From assembly GCF_001270495.1 (NCBI RefSeq), contig NZ_LGUR01000204.1, forward strand, positions 1 to 64,000: a DNA stretch of 64,000 nt, read 5' to 3'. The notes beneath the pieces were generated by a model that saw only the letters and a program-made list of their open reading frames with translations, was not told the origin of the DNA and did not search any database. This DNA comes from Streptomyces viridochromogenes (GTDB lineage Bacteria; Actinomycetota; Actinomycetes; Streptomycetales; Streptomycetaceae). Shown in pieces: positions 27,044 to 36,270 of the stretch; the stretch's first letter is position 1, and every line of letters starts with the position of its first letter. Both the position numbers and the translations under genes were made by a program.

Positions 27044-27466
27044 TCAGTACACCTCCACCACCTTGACCTCCTCCTCCGTCACCTCGCCGTCGACGATCCG
27101 GAAGGAGCGGAACTGGAACTCGCCGAGGCCGTCGGTGTCCGCCGTGGAGACGAGGACGTAGTGGGCGCCGGGTTCGTTGGCGTAGGAGATGTCGGTGCGC
27201 GAGGGGTATGCCTCGGTGGCCGTGTGGGAGTGGTAGATGACCACCGGTTCCTCGTCGCGGTCGTCCATCTCGCGGTAGAGCTTGAGCAGGTCGCCGGAGT
27301 CGAACTCGTAGAACGTGGGCGACATCGCGGCGTTCAGCATCGCGATGAAGCGCTCGGGGCGGTCCGAGCCCGCCGGGCCCGCCACGACGCCGCACGCCTC
27401 GTCGGGGTGGTCCTTGCGCGCGTGGGCGACGATCTGGTCGACGAGGGCCTGGGTGATGGTCAGCAT
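27044..27466 (-). CDS. mec: Mec/JAMM zinc metalloprotease for CysO
   Basis: 140 aa MPN+/JAMM protease. The zinc motif is complete: H79-S-H81 then seven residues, S89 and D92 (YHSHTATEAYPSRTD), with the catalytic Glu24 in DEACGV. In M. tuberculosis the homologue releases cysteine from CysO-cysteine; in the Pseudomonas QbsD system it also removes residues after Gly-Gly. Both roles fit the GGMA end of CysO here. It is upstream of the leader peptide, cysO and cysM, although the gap and repeat suggest a separate promoter for cysO. No clear ribosome-binding site was seen before ATG 27466. Confidence 0.9.
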   Translation of the reverse strand: MLTITQALVDQIVAHARKDHPDEACGVVAGPAGSDRPERFIAMLNAAMSPTFYEFDSGDLLKLYREMDDRDEEPVVIYHSHTATEAYPSRTDISYANEPGAHYVLVSTADTDGLGEFQFRSFRIVDGEVTEEEVKVVEVY

Positions 27467-27486
27467 GTCGGTCAGGATAAGCAGAC

Positions 27487-27523
27487 GGGCCGCCCCGTAC
27501 CGAGGGTTGGTACGGGACGGCCC
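27487..27523 (-). terminator. Terminator hairpin after the amino-acid permease
   Basis: GGGCCGCCCCGTACC pairs with GGTACGGGACGGCCC (one mismatch) around GAGGGTT. It lies between the permease stop and the mec start on the minus strand. Confidence 0.7.
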
Positions 27524-27591
27524 ACATGCCGGACGCCCTGAGCGGCAGCCACCGGGAGTACCACGAGCACTCCAGAGGGCGGGGACGTCCT

Positions 27592-27705
27592 GGGAGGCAG
27601 CTCGGCAACGCCCTGAAGGGGCGCGGAGCCGCATCGCCATGCGGCTCCGCCGCGGAGCGCGACCAGCCACAGCAGTGCCGCAGACAACGGACGGCCTTCC
27701 GCGGC
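27592..27705 (+). repeat. Interspersed intergenic repeat, copy B
   Basis: CCCTGAAGGGGCGCGGAGCC, then GCATCGCCATGCGGCTCCGC, then GCGACCAGCCACAGCAGTGC and GCAGACAACGGACGGCC. It is the near-complete form of the element also found at 32846 and 54376. Confidence 0.8.
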
Positions 27706-27736
27706 AATCACCTCACGGGCCCTCTCAGCGGAGCGC

Positions 27737-29176
27737 CTAGCCGACCTTTTCGAGTTCCGGCTCGTCGCCGCCGCGAGCGGCGATCTGCGGGTTGCGGCTC
27801 TTGAGGATCGCCCAGCCGATGCCCAGGGCGACGGCCCAGCCGGCCGCGACATACAGGCAGATCCGCGCGTCCTTGTCGTACGCGATCATGAAGGTCACGC
27901 CGACGAGGAAGAGGAGCGCGACCCAGCTGAAGATCGCCCCGCCGGGAGCGGGGAAGGACGAGGCGCGCAGTCGGCCCGCGTCGACCGCGGCGCGGTAGCG
28001 GATGTGGCTGACGAGGATCATCATCCAGGTCCAGATGCCGGCCGCGGTGGCGACGGAGGTGACGTACTGGAACGCCTTCTCCGGAACGACGTAGTTCAGG
28101 ACGACGCCGATGCCCATGAGCGCCACGGAGACCGCGATGCCGACGGCGGGCGTCTTGCGGGCGGTGAGCTTGCCGAAGGCCTGCGGGGCCTCGCTGTTGG
28201 AGGCGAGGTCGCGGAGCATCCGGCCGGTCGAGTACATGCCCGAGTTGCAGGACGACAGGGCCGCGGTGAGCACCACGAAGTTGACGATGCCCGCGGCGAG
28301 CGGGATGCCGATCTTGCCGAACGCGTGGACGAACGGGCTCTCGCCCGCGGAGAACTCGGTCCACTTGACCACGGAGAGGATCACCAGCAGCGCGCCGACG
28401 TAGAAGACGATGATGCGCCAGGGCAGCGTGTTGATGGCCTTGGGCAGGGTCTTCTCGGGGTTCTCGGACTCGCCCGCCGTGACGCCGACGAGCTCGACGG
28501 CGAGGTAGGCGAACATGACGCCCTGGAGCGTCATCAGGCTGGAGCCGATGCCGTTCGGGAAGATGCCGCCGTGCGACCAGAGGTTGGAGACGGTGGCGGT
28601 GTCACCGGCGTCGGAGAAGCCGAGGGTGAGCACGCCGAGGCCGATGACGATCATGCCGATGATGGCCGTGACCTTGATCATCGAGAACCAGAACTCGACC
28701 TCGCCGAAGATCTTGACGGAGATCAGGTTGACGCCGAAGAGCACCACCAGGAACACCAGGGCGCTGACCCATTGCGGGATCTCGGGGAACCAGAAGTGGA
28801 TGTAGATCGCGGCGGCCGTGAGCTCGGCCATGCCGGTGACCACCCACATCAGCCAGTACGTCCAGCCCGTGACGAATCCGAAGAACGGGCCGAGGAATTC
28901 GCGGGCGTACTCGGCGAAGGAGCCGGAGACGGGCCGGTAGAGGAGCAGCTCACCCAGGGCCCGCATGATGAAGAAGATGACGACGCCCGCCAGGGCGTAC
29001 ATGAGGATGATGCTGGGGCCGGCCTTCGCGATGTTCGCTCCGGCACCCATGAAGAGGCCGACGCCGATGGCGCCGCCGATCGCGATCATCTGGACCTGAC
29101 GGCTGCCGAGACCGCGCTCGTACCCCTCCTCGGGGGCACCCGTGGCCTTCGCGTCAGTGACCTTCGCAGAGGTCAT
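27737..29176 (-). CDS. Amino-acid permease (APC superfamily, AAT type)
   Basis: 479 aa with twelve predicted membrane helices. The helix-1 unwound region is IAIGGAIGVGLFMGAGANI and helix 3 carries GELLLYRPVSGSFAEYARE. VELVGVTAGESENPEKTLPKAIN is the cytoplasmic AAT signature shared by CycA, AnsP and ProY. It is a proton-coupled importer; the exact amino acid cannot be assigned. ATG 29176 follows AAAGG at about ten bases, with an upstream in-frame ATG. It is monocistronic, with a terminator hairpin downstream. Confidence 0.88.
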   Translation of the reverse strand: MTSAKVTDAKATGAPEEGYERGLGSRQVQMIAIGGAIGVGLFMGAGANIAKAGPSIILMYALAGVVIFFIMRALGELLLYRPVSGSFAEYAREFLGPFFGFVTGWTYWLMWVVTGMAELTAAAIYIHFWFPEIPQWVSALVFLVVLFGVNLISVKIFGEVEFWFSMIKVTAIIGMIVIGLGVLTLGFSDAGDTATVSNLWSHGGIFPNGIGSSLMTLQGVMFAYLAVELVGVTAGESENPEKTLPKAINTLPWRIIVFYVGALLVILSVVKWTEFSAGESPFVHAFGKIGIPLAAGIVNFVVLTAALSSCNSGMYSTGRMLRDLASNSEAPQAFGKLTARKTPAVGIAVSVALMGIGVVLNYVVPEKAFQYVTSVATAAGIWTWMMILVSHIRYRAAVDAGRLRASSFPAPGGAIFSWVALLFLVGVTFMIAYDKDARICLYVAAGWAVALGIGWAILKSRNPQIAARGGDEPELEKVG

Positions 29177-29566
29177 GTGTAGTGCGCCTTTCTCCATGCC
29201 GACCCGGGCCCTTCGTCGGCCTCGGATCGGGTCTCGATCCCCCCGGATTGCTGGAGCTGAGCGGGCCCGAGCTGCCCCGGGTTCGCTCGTGCCCGGCCGA
29301 CGATCCGCCGGCCATGTGGCGCACCCGGCCGAACATTCGGGTGGTGCTCGGCGGGCGTCGTGAAGATTTATCACGGCTGTAACAGTGATCGGCTAGAGGA
29401 CATGTGGCGCATCACACAGGAAGAACCGGACAAAGGAGACCGCCGCTCCCAGAACGGGTGGCGGCGGTGACGCGATCGTTATCCGGATTTGAGTGTCCTC
29501 TGAGCGAACACAGAACGGTCACATATCGCTACAAAAAAGTCGCAAGCCCTCGCCCCTCGGCCACGC
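29177..29566. other. 390-bp intergenic region
   Basis: Holds the upstream region of the permease and the 3' flank of the DUF2017 gene. One hairpin (29439-29468) is listed separately. A comparatively A/T-rich stretch near 29360-29400 (GATTTATCACGGCTGTAACAG) may contain the permease promoter, but no confident -10/-35 pair was seen. No coding region was recognised. Confidence 0.6.
29439..29468 (-). terminator. Terminator hairpin of the clpS-DUF2017 unit
   Basis: ACCGCCGC pairs with GCGGCGGT, enclosing a second CCC/GGG pairing and an AGAA loop. It lies about 100 bp beyond the DUF2017 stop. Confidence 0.55.
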
Positions 29567-30175
29567 CTACGGCATGAGCGTGGCGACCAGCGTCTCCTGG
29601 AGCCCGCCCAGCCACAGGTACGCCATCACCATCGGCTTGCGCGGGTCCTCGTCCGGCAGCCGGTAGAGCAGGTCTGTGTCGTCCTCGTCGGTGATCTCCA
29701 GCCGGGAGCCGATGGCCAGACGCAGGTCGTTGAGGGTGCCGAGCCACTGCTGGGACTCCTCGGGGGAGAGCTTGAGCACCGCGCCGCCCTCACCGGCGGA
29801 GGCGGAGCTGAGCTCGTCCAGGGAGCGGACCACCGCGAGCGCGCTGTCCCGCTTGCCGGCGCGCAGGTCGTTCTCGGTGAAGCGACGGAACTCCGAGGAG
29901 TACGCCCGCTGCTCCTCGGCCTCCTTGGGGCCGGGGGTCGCCTCCGGGTCGCTGTAGGCGTCCGGGAAGAGCCGCTTGAGGACCGGGTCGGCGGGCGGTT
30001 CGCTCGGGCCCTCGGCGAACAGCTCGGCGAGCGGGTCTTCGGCGGCGTCCGCGGCGGGGCCGGGGCCGATCAGTTCCAGGAGCTGGACGGCCAGCGACCG
30101 GATGATGGAGATCTCGACGTCATCGAGGGCGACGGCCGCGCCGCCGCCGGGGAGCGGTTCGAAGGTTCCTGGCAT
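29567..30175 (-). CDS. DUF2017 family protein
   Basis: 202 aa, acidic and soluble. It begins FEPLPGGGAAVALDDVEISIIRSL and continues LLELIGPG...DPVLKRLFPDAY, EFRRFTENDLRAGKR and WLGTLNDLRLAIGSRLEIT, the DUF2017 layout. It lies 44 bp downstream of clpS on the same strand, an arrangement conserved in actinobacteria, so it may take part in ClpS/ClpP proteolysis; that is inference from position only. Confidence 0.85.
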   Translation of the reverse strand: MPGTFEPLPGGGAAVALDDVEISIIRSLAVQLLELIGPGPAADAAEDPLAELFAEGPSEPPADPVLKRLFPDAYSDPEATPGPKEAEEQRAYSSEFRRFTENDLRAGKRDSALAVVRSLDELSSASAGEGGAVLKLSPEESQQWLGTLNDLRLAIGSRLEITDEDDTDLLYRLPDEDPRKPMVMAYLWLGGLQETLVATLMP

Positions 30176-30219
30176 GGAGGCGATTCGCTACTTCCGGTCC
30201 TGCGGGCATGGGCGAGCGT

Positions 30220-30537
30220 TCATTTGCGGTCGTGCTGGAGGGTGGCCCACAGGCCGTAGCCGTGCATGGCCTGCACGTCGCGTTCCATCTCCTCGCGAGT
30301 GCCGCTGGAGACGACCGCCCGGCCCTTGTGGTGGACGTCGAGCATGAGTTTGGTGGCCTTGTCCTTGGTGTAGCCGAAGTAGGACTGGAACACGTAGGTC
30401 ACGTAGCTCATCAGGTTGACCGGGTCGTTGTGGACGATCGTGACCCAGGGGACGTCCGGCTCGGGGACGGCGAAGACCTCCTCCGCCGACTCGGTGTGTT
30501 CGATCTCTAGGGGAGCGGGTGACGTCACAGAGCCCAT
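30220..30537 (-). CDS. clpS: ATP-dependent Clp protease adaptor ClpS
   Basis: 105 aa. ClpS recognises N-degron substrates and hands them to ClpAP/ClpCP. The N-degron pocket motif is [19 protein letters not shown], with [19 protein letters not shown] the ClpC-binding helix. Start chosen at ATG 30537; an internal GTG at 30528 is an alternative and the ribosome-binding site is poor. A four-fold 13-bp repeat lies 24 bp upstream, between clpS and the divergent pncB. Confidence 0.92.
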   Translation of the reverse strand: MGSVTSPAPLEIEHTESAEEVFAVPEPDVPWVTIVHNDPVNLMSYVTYVFQSYFGYTKDKATKLMLDVHHKGRAVVSSGTREEMERDVQAMHGYGLWATLQHDRK

Positions 30538-30560
30538 GCTGCCACCCGAGGGGGGCGGTC

Positions 30561-30612
30561 GCACAAACGGGCTGCACAAACGGGCTGCGCAACCGGGCCG
30601 CGCAACCGGGCC
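30561..30612. repeat. Four 13-bp tandem repeats between clpS and pncB
   Basis: GCACAAACGGGCT occurs twice, then GCGCAACCGGGCC twice, with no gaps. The array ends 24 bp before the clpS start codon, so it lies in the clpS leader or promoter. Confidence 0.9.
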
Positions 30613-30734
30613 TGTTGTGACCTCCACCCCACAAATCGTCAGAGTGACGAAATGGGGGTACCATCTTTCGTCATGCCGCATACACCGGGGGACGACCCCC
30701 GGACCCCCGGCCGCCTGGGGGGACCCGGAGAACC

Positions 30735-32111
30735 ATGGCTAGGAGAGCTTTCGTGGATGTAGCGGACCTTGGGCTGCCGGTGGACGTTCCCTCGACGGCG
30801 CTCTTCACGGATCAGTACGAGTTCACGATGCTGCAGGCCGCCATGAAGGCAGGCACCGCCGAGCGGCGGAGTGTGTTCGAGGTCTTCACCCGGCGGCTGC
30901 CCAACGGGCGGCGCTACGGCGTCGTGGCCGGCACCGGCCGCGTGCTGGACGCCGTCGAGAACTTCCGCTTCGACGCCGACGTGCTCGGCTTCCTGCGGGA
31001 GCGGAACATCGTCGACGAGCAGACCCTGGAGTGGCTCGCGGGCTACCGCTTCTCCGGCGACGTCTGGGGCTACCCCGAGGGCGAGGTCTACTTCCCGGGC
31101 TCGCCGATCATGCGGGTCGAGGGCACCTTCGCCGAGTGCGTGCTGCTGGAGACGGTGATCCTCTCCATCCTCAACCACGACTCCGCGATCGCCGCGGCCG
31201 CCTCACGGATGGCGTCGGCCGCCGGGGAGCGCCCGATCATCGAGATGGGCGCCCGCCGCACCCACGAGCTGGCCGCGGTGGCGGCGTCCAGGGCCGCGTA
31301 CCTCGGCGGCTTCACCTCCACCTCCGACCTGGCCGCCGGCTTCCGCTACGGCATCCCCACCGTCGGCACCAGCGCCCACGCCTTCACCCTGCTGCACGAC
31401 CGCGAGCGGGACGCCTTCCAGGCCCAGGTCGACTCCATGGGCCGGGGCACCACGCTGCTCGTGGACACCTACGACGTCGCCGAGGCGGTCCGTACGGCCG
31501 TGGAGGTCGCGGGGCCCGAGCTGGGCGCCGTCCGGATCGACTCGGGCGACCTGCTGCTGGTGGCGCACCGGGTCCGGCAGCAGCTGGACGAGCTGGGCGC
31601 GACGGACACGAGGATCATCGTGACCTCCGACCTGGACGAGTACGCCATCGCCTCGCTGGCGGCGGCGCCGGTGGACGCGTACGGCGTCGGCACCCAGCTG
31701 GTGACCGGGTCCGGGCATCCGACCTGCTCGATGGTCTACAAGCTGGTCGCCCGCGCCGAGTCCGCCGACGTCACGGCGCCGCTGGTGCCGGTGGCGAAGA
31801 AGTCCAGTGGCGGCAAGACCTCCATCGGCGGCCGCAAGTGGGCCGCGCGGCGCCTCGACGAGTACGGCGCCGCGGAGGCCGAGGTCGTCGGCACCGGGCC
31901 GGTGCCGGACGAGCTCGCCGACCGGCAGCTGCTGGTCGAGCTGATCAAGGGCGGTGACGTGGTGGCCCGTGAGCCGCTGGACGTCGTACGGGACCGGCAC
32001 GCGGCCGCTCGCGCCGGTCTGCCGCTGTCCGCCACCCAGCTCTCGCGCGGGGAACCTGTCATCCCGACGGAGTATGTCAACGGGCGCTCGGGTAGCCGGA
32101 CGGGGGCGTGA
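30735..32111 (+). CDS. pncB: Nicotinate phosphoribosyltransferase
   Basis: 458 aa. It makes nicotinate mononucleotide from nicotinate and PRPP, the committed step of NAD salvage. Motifs are [62 protein letters not shown] and [15 protein letters not shown] 30735 has GGAGAACC upstream; GTG 30753, preceded by AGGAGAGC, is a good alternative. It is followed 138 bp later by pncA, which supplies its substrate. Confidence 0.95.
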   Translation: MARRAFVDVADLGLPVDVPSTALFTDQYEFTMLQAAMKAGTAERRSVFEVFTRRLPNGRRYGVVAGTGRVLDAVENFRFDADVLGFLRERNIVDEQTLEWLAGYRFSGDVWGYPEGEVYFPGSPIMRVEGTFAECVLLETVILSILNHDSAIAAAASRMASAAGERPIIEMGARRTHELAAVAASRAAYLGGFTSTSDLAAGFRYGIPTVGTSAHAFTLLHDRERDAFQAQVDSMGRGTTLLVDTYDVAEAVRTAVEVAGPELGAVRIDSGDLLLVAHRVRQQLDELGATDTRIIVTSDLDEYAIASLAAAPVDAYGVGTQLVTGSGHPTCSMVYKLVARAESADVTAPLVPVAKKSSGGKTSIGGRKWAARRLDEYGAAEAEVVGTGPVPDELADRQLLVELIKGGDVVAREPLDVVRDRHAAARAGLPLSATQLSRGEPVIPTEYVNGRSGSRTGA

Positions 32112-32249
32112 AGCGAGCGCGCCCGGCGTGCGCACGCAATGCCCCCTCCCGCACGGCACCCGAAGTCTCTAGGCTCGGAAGTTCACGGCCGGGCCAGCAG
32201 TCGTTCTCACCGTCCCGACCCCAGCGTCCATAACCGAAGGACACCGACC

Positions 32250-32840
32250 ATGCGCCGCGCCTTGATCGTCGTAGATGTGCAGAACGACTTCTGCGAGGGA
32301 GGCAGCCTCGCGGTGGCCGGCGGTGCCGACGTGGCCGCCGCCGTCACCGAGCTGATCGGGCAGGCGGCCGGGTCCGGCTACCAGCATGTCGTCGCCACCC
32401 GCGACCACCACATCGCCCCCGGCGGTCACTTCTCCACGAACCCCGACTTCGCCCACTCCTGGCCGGCGCACTGCGTCGCCGGTACGGAGGGCGTCGGCTT
32501 CCATCCGAACTTCGCCCCCGCGGTCGCCTCCGGCGCGATCGACGCCGTGTTCGACAAGGGCGCGTACGCGGCGGCGTACAGCGGGTTCGAGGGGGCCGAC
32601 GAGAACGGCGTGCGGCTGGCCGACTGGCTGCGGGCCCGGGAGGTCACCGAGGTGGACGTGGTGGGCATCGCCACGGACCACTGTGTGCGGGCCACTGCCG
32701 TGGATGCCGTACGGGAAGGCTTCCGTACGCAGGTGCTGCTGGATCTGACCGCCGGGGTGGCCGCCGAGACCACGGAGCGGGCCCTGGAGGAGTTGCGTGA
32801 GGCGGGCGTGGAGCTGTCGGGGAAGCCGGTGGTCGCGTAG
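32250..32840 (+). CDS. pncA: Nicotinamidase
   Basis: 196 aa isochorismatase-fold hydrolase that turns nicotinamide into nicotinate. The catalytic triad is complete: Asp9 (VVDVQNDFC), Lys103 (FDKGAY) and Cys145 (TDHCVRA). Metal ligands are Asp52, His54 and His60 (RDHHIAPGGH). GAAGGA upstream supports ATG 32250. Together with pncB it forms a two-step salvage route. A long intergenic repeat begins right after the stop. Confidence 0.95.
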   Translation: MRRALIVVDVQNDFCEGGSLAVAGGADVAAAVTELIGQAAGSGYQHVVATRDHHIAPGGHFSTNPDFAHSWPAHCVAGTEGVGFHPNFAPAVASGAIDAVFDKGAYAAAYSGFEGADENGVRLADWLRAREVTEVDVVGIATDHCVRATAVDAVREGFRTQVLLDLTAGVAAETTERALEELREAGVELSGKPVVA

Positions 32841-32845
32841 CGCTC

Positions 32846-33050
32846 CACGGGGTGCCGCGCTTGGCCGTCTGGCGGCTGCGGCGCCGTCGTGGCTGGTCGC
32901 GCCCACGCGGCGGAGCCGCGCATCGACACAGCCCCGCGCCCCTTCAGGGCGTTGCGGAGCCGCACATCGACAGCCCCGCGTCCCTTCAGGGCCTTGCGGA
33001 GCCGCACCTTTGCACAGCCCCCGCGTCCCTCAGGGCGTGGCAGCCGGGCG
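32846..33050 (-). repeat. Interspersed intergenic repeat, copy C, with tripled head
   Basis: On the minus strand, CCCTGAAGGG(A/G)CGCGGGGCTGT...GCGGCTCCGC is present three times in tandem (unit about 48 bp). After it comes the body CGTGGGCGCGACCAGCCACG and GCAGCCGCCAGACGGCC. It overlaps the last codons of the convergent hypothetical gene. Confidence 0.85.
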
Positions 33051-33374
33051 CCTCAGCAGCGCTCTGATCGGGTGCCACAGCTCCTGCATCAGCTCCGGTC
33101 CCGCCACGACACCGTTGTCAGGTGCCGTTCGCCATATCAGGCCGTCCGGGTGGTGCAGGACCGCCGTGATCTCGTCGGGCGACGGCGGGGCGGCGTTGCC
33201 CCGGAGGTAGACGGCGCGCATGCCCAGGTTGCGGAGCCTGGTCAGGGCTCGGGCGCGGTTCTGGGCGTGGACGAGGACACGGACGGAGCCCGTGCCGTCG
33301 GCGGTGGGTCTGGGCAGGTTCAGCGCCACCACCACGCTGCCGGTCGGCAGCTTGCAGAAACCTCCTGCGGCCAT
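33030..33374 (-). CDS. Conserved hypothetical protein
   Basis: 114 aa, soluble, with no signal peptide or membrane helix. An alpha-beta pattern is visible: GSVVVALNLPRP, VRVLVHAQNRARALTRLRNLGMRAVYLRGN and DEITAVLHHPDGLIWRT. It appears to end in a helix (ELMQELWHPIRALLRRP). The family is not recognised; codon use is typical and the frame is cleanly bounded. Its 3' end runs into the interspersed repeat. Confidence 0.7.
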   Translation of the reverse strand: MAAGGFCKLPTGSVVVALNLPRPTADGTGSVRVLVHAQNRARALTRLRNLGMRAVYLRGNAAPPSPDEITAVLHHPDGLIWRTAPDNGVVAGPELMQELWHPIRALLRRPAATP

Positions 33375-33471
33375 GCGGTCACACCCCCGTGCGAGTCGGT
33401 GTCAGGGTCGGTACCGGTGCCTGTGCCGGCACCGGTGTCAATAACGGAAGCACAGGGTGCACCTAAACACG

Positions 33472-33506
33472 ATCGGCGGCAACCCCGCCAGGGGGTCACC
33501 GCCGAT
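33472..33506 (-). terminator. Terminator hairpin of the M6 protease gene
   Basis: ATCGGCGG pairs with CCGCCGAT, enclosing ACCCC/GGGGT. It lies 27 bp past the protease stop codon. Confidence 0.75.
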
Positions 33507-33532
33507 AGTGCTCTGACCTGCGAAAACGTGGA

Positions 33533-35878
33533 TTACTTCACTGCAGGCCCAACCTCGACCGTGATCGTCGAGCCGTTCGAGGGCTCCTTGAGGATCTTGA
33601 TCTTCGTGTTGGTGTCAGTGATCTTGACACCCGCCGTCGGGGTCGCCGCGTCGTAGTACGTGTTGGTGCGGTCGTTGAAGACCGGCACCCCCGCACGCGA
33701 CGGGATCCTCGTCGCGACGTCCGCGTTGTGCAGCGTCATGCCGTCCGTGCGGAACGTGCTGAACGGCGAGTCGTAGGACTGGATGCGGTTGCGCATCAGC
33801 GTGCCGTCGGACCACTTCAGCGGCGTCGGGTGGGAGTCGACCGGGAGGATCAGACCGACACCCTGGTGCTGGCTGGTGTTGTTGTCCGCCTGCGAGGTGT
33901 CCCACTTCCAGATCAACAGGCCGTTCTGGTACGCGTAGTGCTCCACCCAGTCCGGACGGGTCGACGAGAAGCCGAAGTTGTACGGGCCCGTCTTCAGCGT
34001 CTTGTCGTACGACACGTACTGGCGGTTCTCGGCGAGGTAGTACTGCTCGTAGTCCTTGGTGAAGGAAGCGCCCATCCGCTTGAAGCCGGTCGCCGTCCAG
34101 GCGTTGTCCACGCTCTCCACGTCGTCCGAGAAGACCGCGGAGCCGTCGGCGGTGACCGCGATCCGGTCGGCCGTGAAGCCCTTCATCGACAGACCGCCGT
34201 CGGTCGCGTAGCGGAAGCGAAGGTCGATCTTCTTGCCGGCGTAGGCGTCGAGCGGATAGACGAGCTTCTGGTACGCGTCGCTCGCGCCGCTGAGCGCCGG
34301 CTTGTCGCTGCCGTCACGGCTGATCGCGTTGCCGTTCGCCGTGCCGTCGATCGCCGTCCAGTTGGCGCCGCCGTCGGTCGACACCTCGGTGTAGAGGTAG
34401 TCGTACCCCTTCTCGATCTCCCACCACCCGTCGAGGGTCAGGGAGGCGGAGGACTTGCCGGTGAGGTCCACGGAACGGCTGAGCGTGTTCTTCAGGTTGT
34501 TGCCGCTGCCGCTCCACCACTGGGTCGCGCCCTGCGCGGGAGTCACGAGCTCGGTGGTGACGGCCTTCTTCGGCAGCTCGACCACAAGGGCCTGCTTGTG
34601 CCGGGTGTTGTACTCGGCCAGGCCCAGCTTGTGCTCGGACGTCGTCGCGGCCTTCGCCCGGTCGTAGTTCAGCCAGCCCAGCTGGAGCTTGTCCCAGGCG
34701 GTCATGTCGCCGGGCAGGTCACCGATCTCCTTCTTGCCGGTGCCGAGCCAGGAACCGGAGGACATCAGGGTCCAGAAGCCGGTGGAGTTCTCGCCGCCCG
34801 CGGTGTCGTAGTGGTCCGGCAGACCGAGGTCGTGGCCGTACTCGTGGGCGAAGACGCCGAGGCCGCCGTTCTCCGGCTGGACGGTGTAGTCGCCGACCCA
34901 GATGCCGGTGGAGCCGATCTGGGCGCCGCCCATCCTGTTGTCCGCGGGGCCGGTGGCGCCGGCGTCGGTGCCGAACGCGTACCAGCGGTGGGCCCAGATC
35001 GCGTCGGTGCCCTGGGCGCCGCCGCCCGCGGACTCGTCCTCACCGGCGTGCACGACCTGGAAGTGGTCGATGTAGCCGTCGGCCTCGTTGAAGTCGCCGT
35101 CACCGTCGAAGTCGTTACGGTCCCACTGGTCGAACTTCGTGACGTCCGCCTTGATCTCCGCGTCGGTCTTCCCAGCTGCCTTCTGCTGGGCGACCCACGC
35201 GTTGAGACCGTCGCTGACGACGTTCCAGACGCTGGGGCAGTTGGTCTCGCCGCAGGCGTTGTTGCCGTAGCGGGCCTCGTTGTAGGGGACCTTGACCCAG
35301 TCGGTGACCTCGCCGTCGACCGAGTAGCGGCCGGAGGACTGCCTCTCGTAGTACTTCTTCAGCGACTCGGTCTTCTTGCCGGTGCCGAAGTAGAGGTCCT
35401 GGTAGTGCTTCTGGTTGTAGTCCGCCTGCCAGGCCGTCGAGTTGTCCTTCTTGCGGTCGGGCTGGGCTATCTGGTTGTGGGCCGGGCCGGGCGTGCCGCC
35501 GAACTCGCTGATCTGGTCGCCGAACTCGACCAGGATCGTGAAGATCTTGTCGGTCTTCTCGCGGCCCAGCTCGACGTACTTGCTGTCGCCCTTCTTGCTC
35601 TTGAGCTCGACGACCTGCGAGCCGTCGCGCTTCTGCACCTTGGCCCGGCCGGATATGACCTGGTTCAGGGCCTCTTCGCGCTGAGCCTCCCGAGTCTTGG
35701 TCATCGGGCCGTCGAGGTCGTGATCGGCGTGGGTGTGCTCCGCCGGGTCGTGCCGCTCCACGGCCGCCGGCGCGCCTTCGTCGGCCTGAGCCACCGCGAA
35801 GGTCGAGAACGTCGCCGCTGCCGTCGTGAGCGCGACGGCTGTTGCCGCCGTTCTGAACGTCCAGGGTCTGCTGGTCAC
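33533..35878 (-). CDS. Secreted M6-family (immune inhibitor A-like) metalloprotease
   Basis: 781 aa. A Sec signal peptide (TAATAVALTTAAATFSTFAVAQA) is followed by a charged propeptide. The M6 catalytic domain has the zinc motif in FAHEYGHDLGLPDHYD. The C-terminal half has jelly-roll-like carbohydrate or protein-binding segments (SASLTLDGWWEIEKGYDYLYTE, IDLRFRYATDGG). It would degrade extracellular protein. GTG 35878 has GGGAGGAAGC upstream. The promoter region holds several TTGAC half-sites. From memory it corresponds to a secreted protease conserved at this place in S. coelicolor. Confidence 0.93.
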   Translation of the reverse strand: MTSRPWTFRTAATAVALTTAAATFSTFAVAQADEGAPAAVERHDPAEHTHADHDLDGPMTKTREAQREEALNQVISGRAKVQKRDGSQVVELKSKKGDSKYVELGREKTDKIFTILVEFGDQISEFGGTPGPAHNQIAQPDRKKDNSTAWQADYNQKHYQDLYFGTGKKTESLKKYYERQSSGRYSVDGEVTDWVKVPYNEARYGNNACGETNCPSVWNVVSDGLNAWVAQQKAAGKTDAEIKADVTKFDQWDRNDFDGDGDFNEADGYIDHFQVVHAGEDESAGGGAQGTDAIWAHRWYAFGTDAGATGPADNRMGGAQIGSTGIWVGDYTVQPENGGLGVFAHEYGHDLGLPDHYDTAGGENSTGFWTLMSSGSWLGTGKKEIGDLPGDMTAWDKLQLGWLNYDRAKAATTSEHKLGLAEYNTRHKQALVVELPKKAVTTELVTPAQGATQWWSGSGNNLKNTLSRSVDLTGKSSASLTLDGWWEIEKGYDYLYTEVSTDGGANWTAIDGTANGNAISRDGSDKPALSGASDAYQKLVYPLDAYAGKKIDLRFRYATDGGLSMKGFTADRIAVTADGSAVFSDDVESVDNAWTATGFKRMGASFTKDYEQYYLAENRQYVSYDKTLKTGPYNFGFSSTRPDWVEHYAYQNGLLIWKWDTSQADNNTSQHQGVGLILPVDSHPTPLKWSDGTLMRNRIQSYDSPFSTFRTDGMTLHNADVATRIPSRAGVPVFNDRTNTYYDAATPTAGVKITDTNTKIKILKEPSNGSTITVEVGPAVK

Positions 35879-36270
35879 TTGCTTCCTCCCCCGCGTCCGG
35901 GCACGCGGAAGGGAGGGTCCTGGTCATGGAGGTTCCCGCGAGCGCCTGATCAACGCGTGTAGTCAAGTGACGACATTTGACTAGAGGTTAGTCAGAAAAA
36001 ACAGACCTTGACTTGAACAGGTCAATTGCACTATGCGAAGTCGATGTTCGTTTAGCGGACAACAACCTTTTCGGTAACGGCGCGTTGCGCTGTCCACTTG
36101 CTGGACGAGATGACTCCGTGCGCCCCCCGTGCATCGGCACTGTTGGTTAGGTCACGCTTACGGTTTGTTCCTCTCGGGCATGCACGCGGTTAGAGTCGGA
36201 TGGCGGAACGCCCGGACATCGGCGGAAAGCCAGGCCGAGACCCCCGTGCACCCCTGATTCCGAGGACACG
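35879..36270. promoter_or_regulatory. A/T-richer 392-bp promoter region with TTGAC half-sites
   Basis: Divergent upstream region of the M6 protease and the small membrane protein. GTCAA at 35962, TTGAC at 35977, TTGAC at 36008 and GTCAA at 36021 form repeated half-sites. TGACTA-GAGGT-TAGTCA (35978-35994) and TTGACTT...AGGTCAA (36008-36025) are inverted repeats. They could be -35 elements or a repressor operator. No coding region was seen. Confidence 0.5.
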
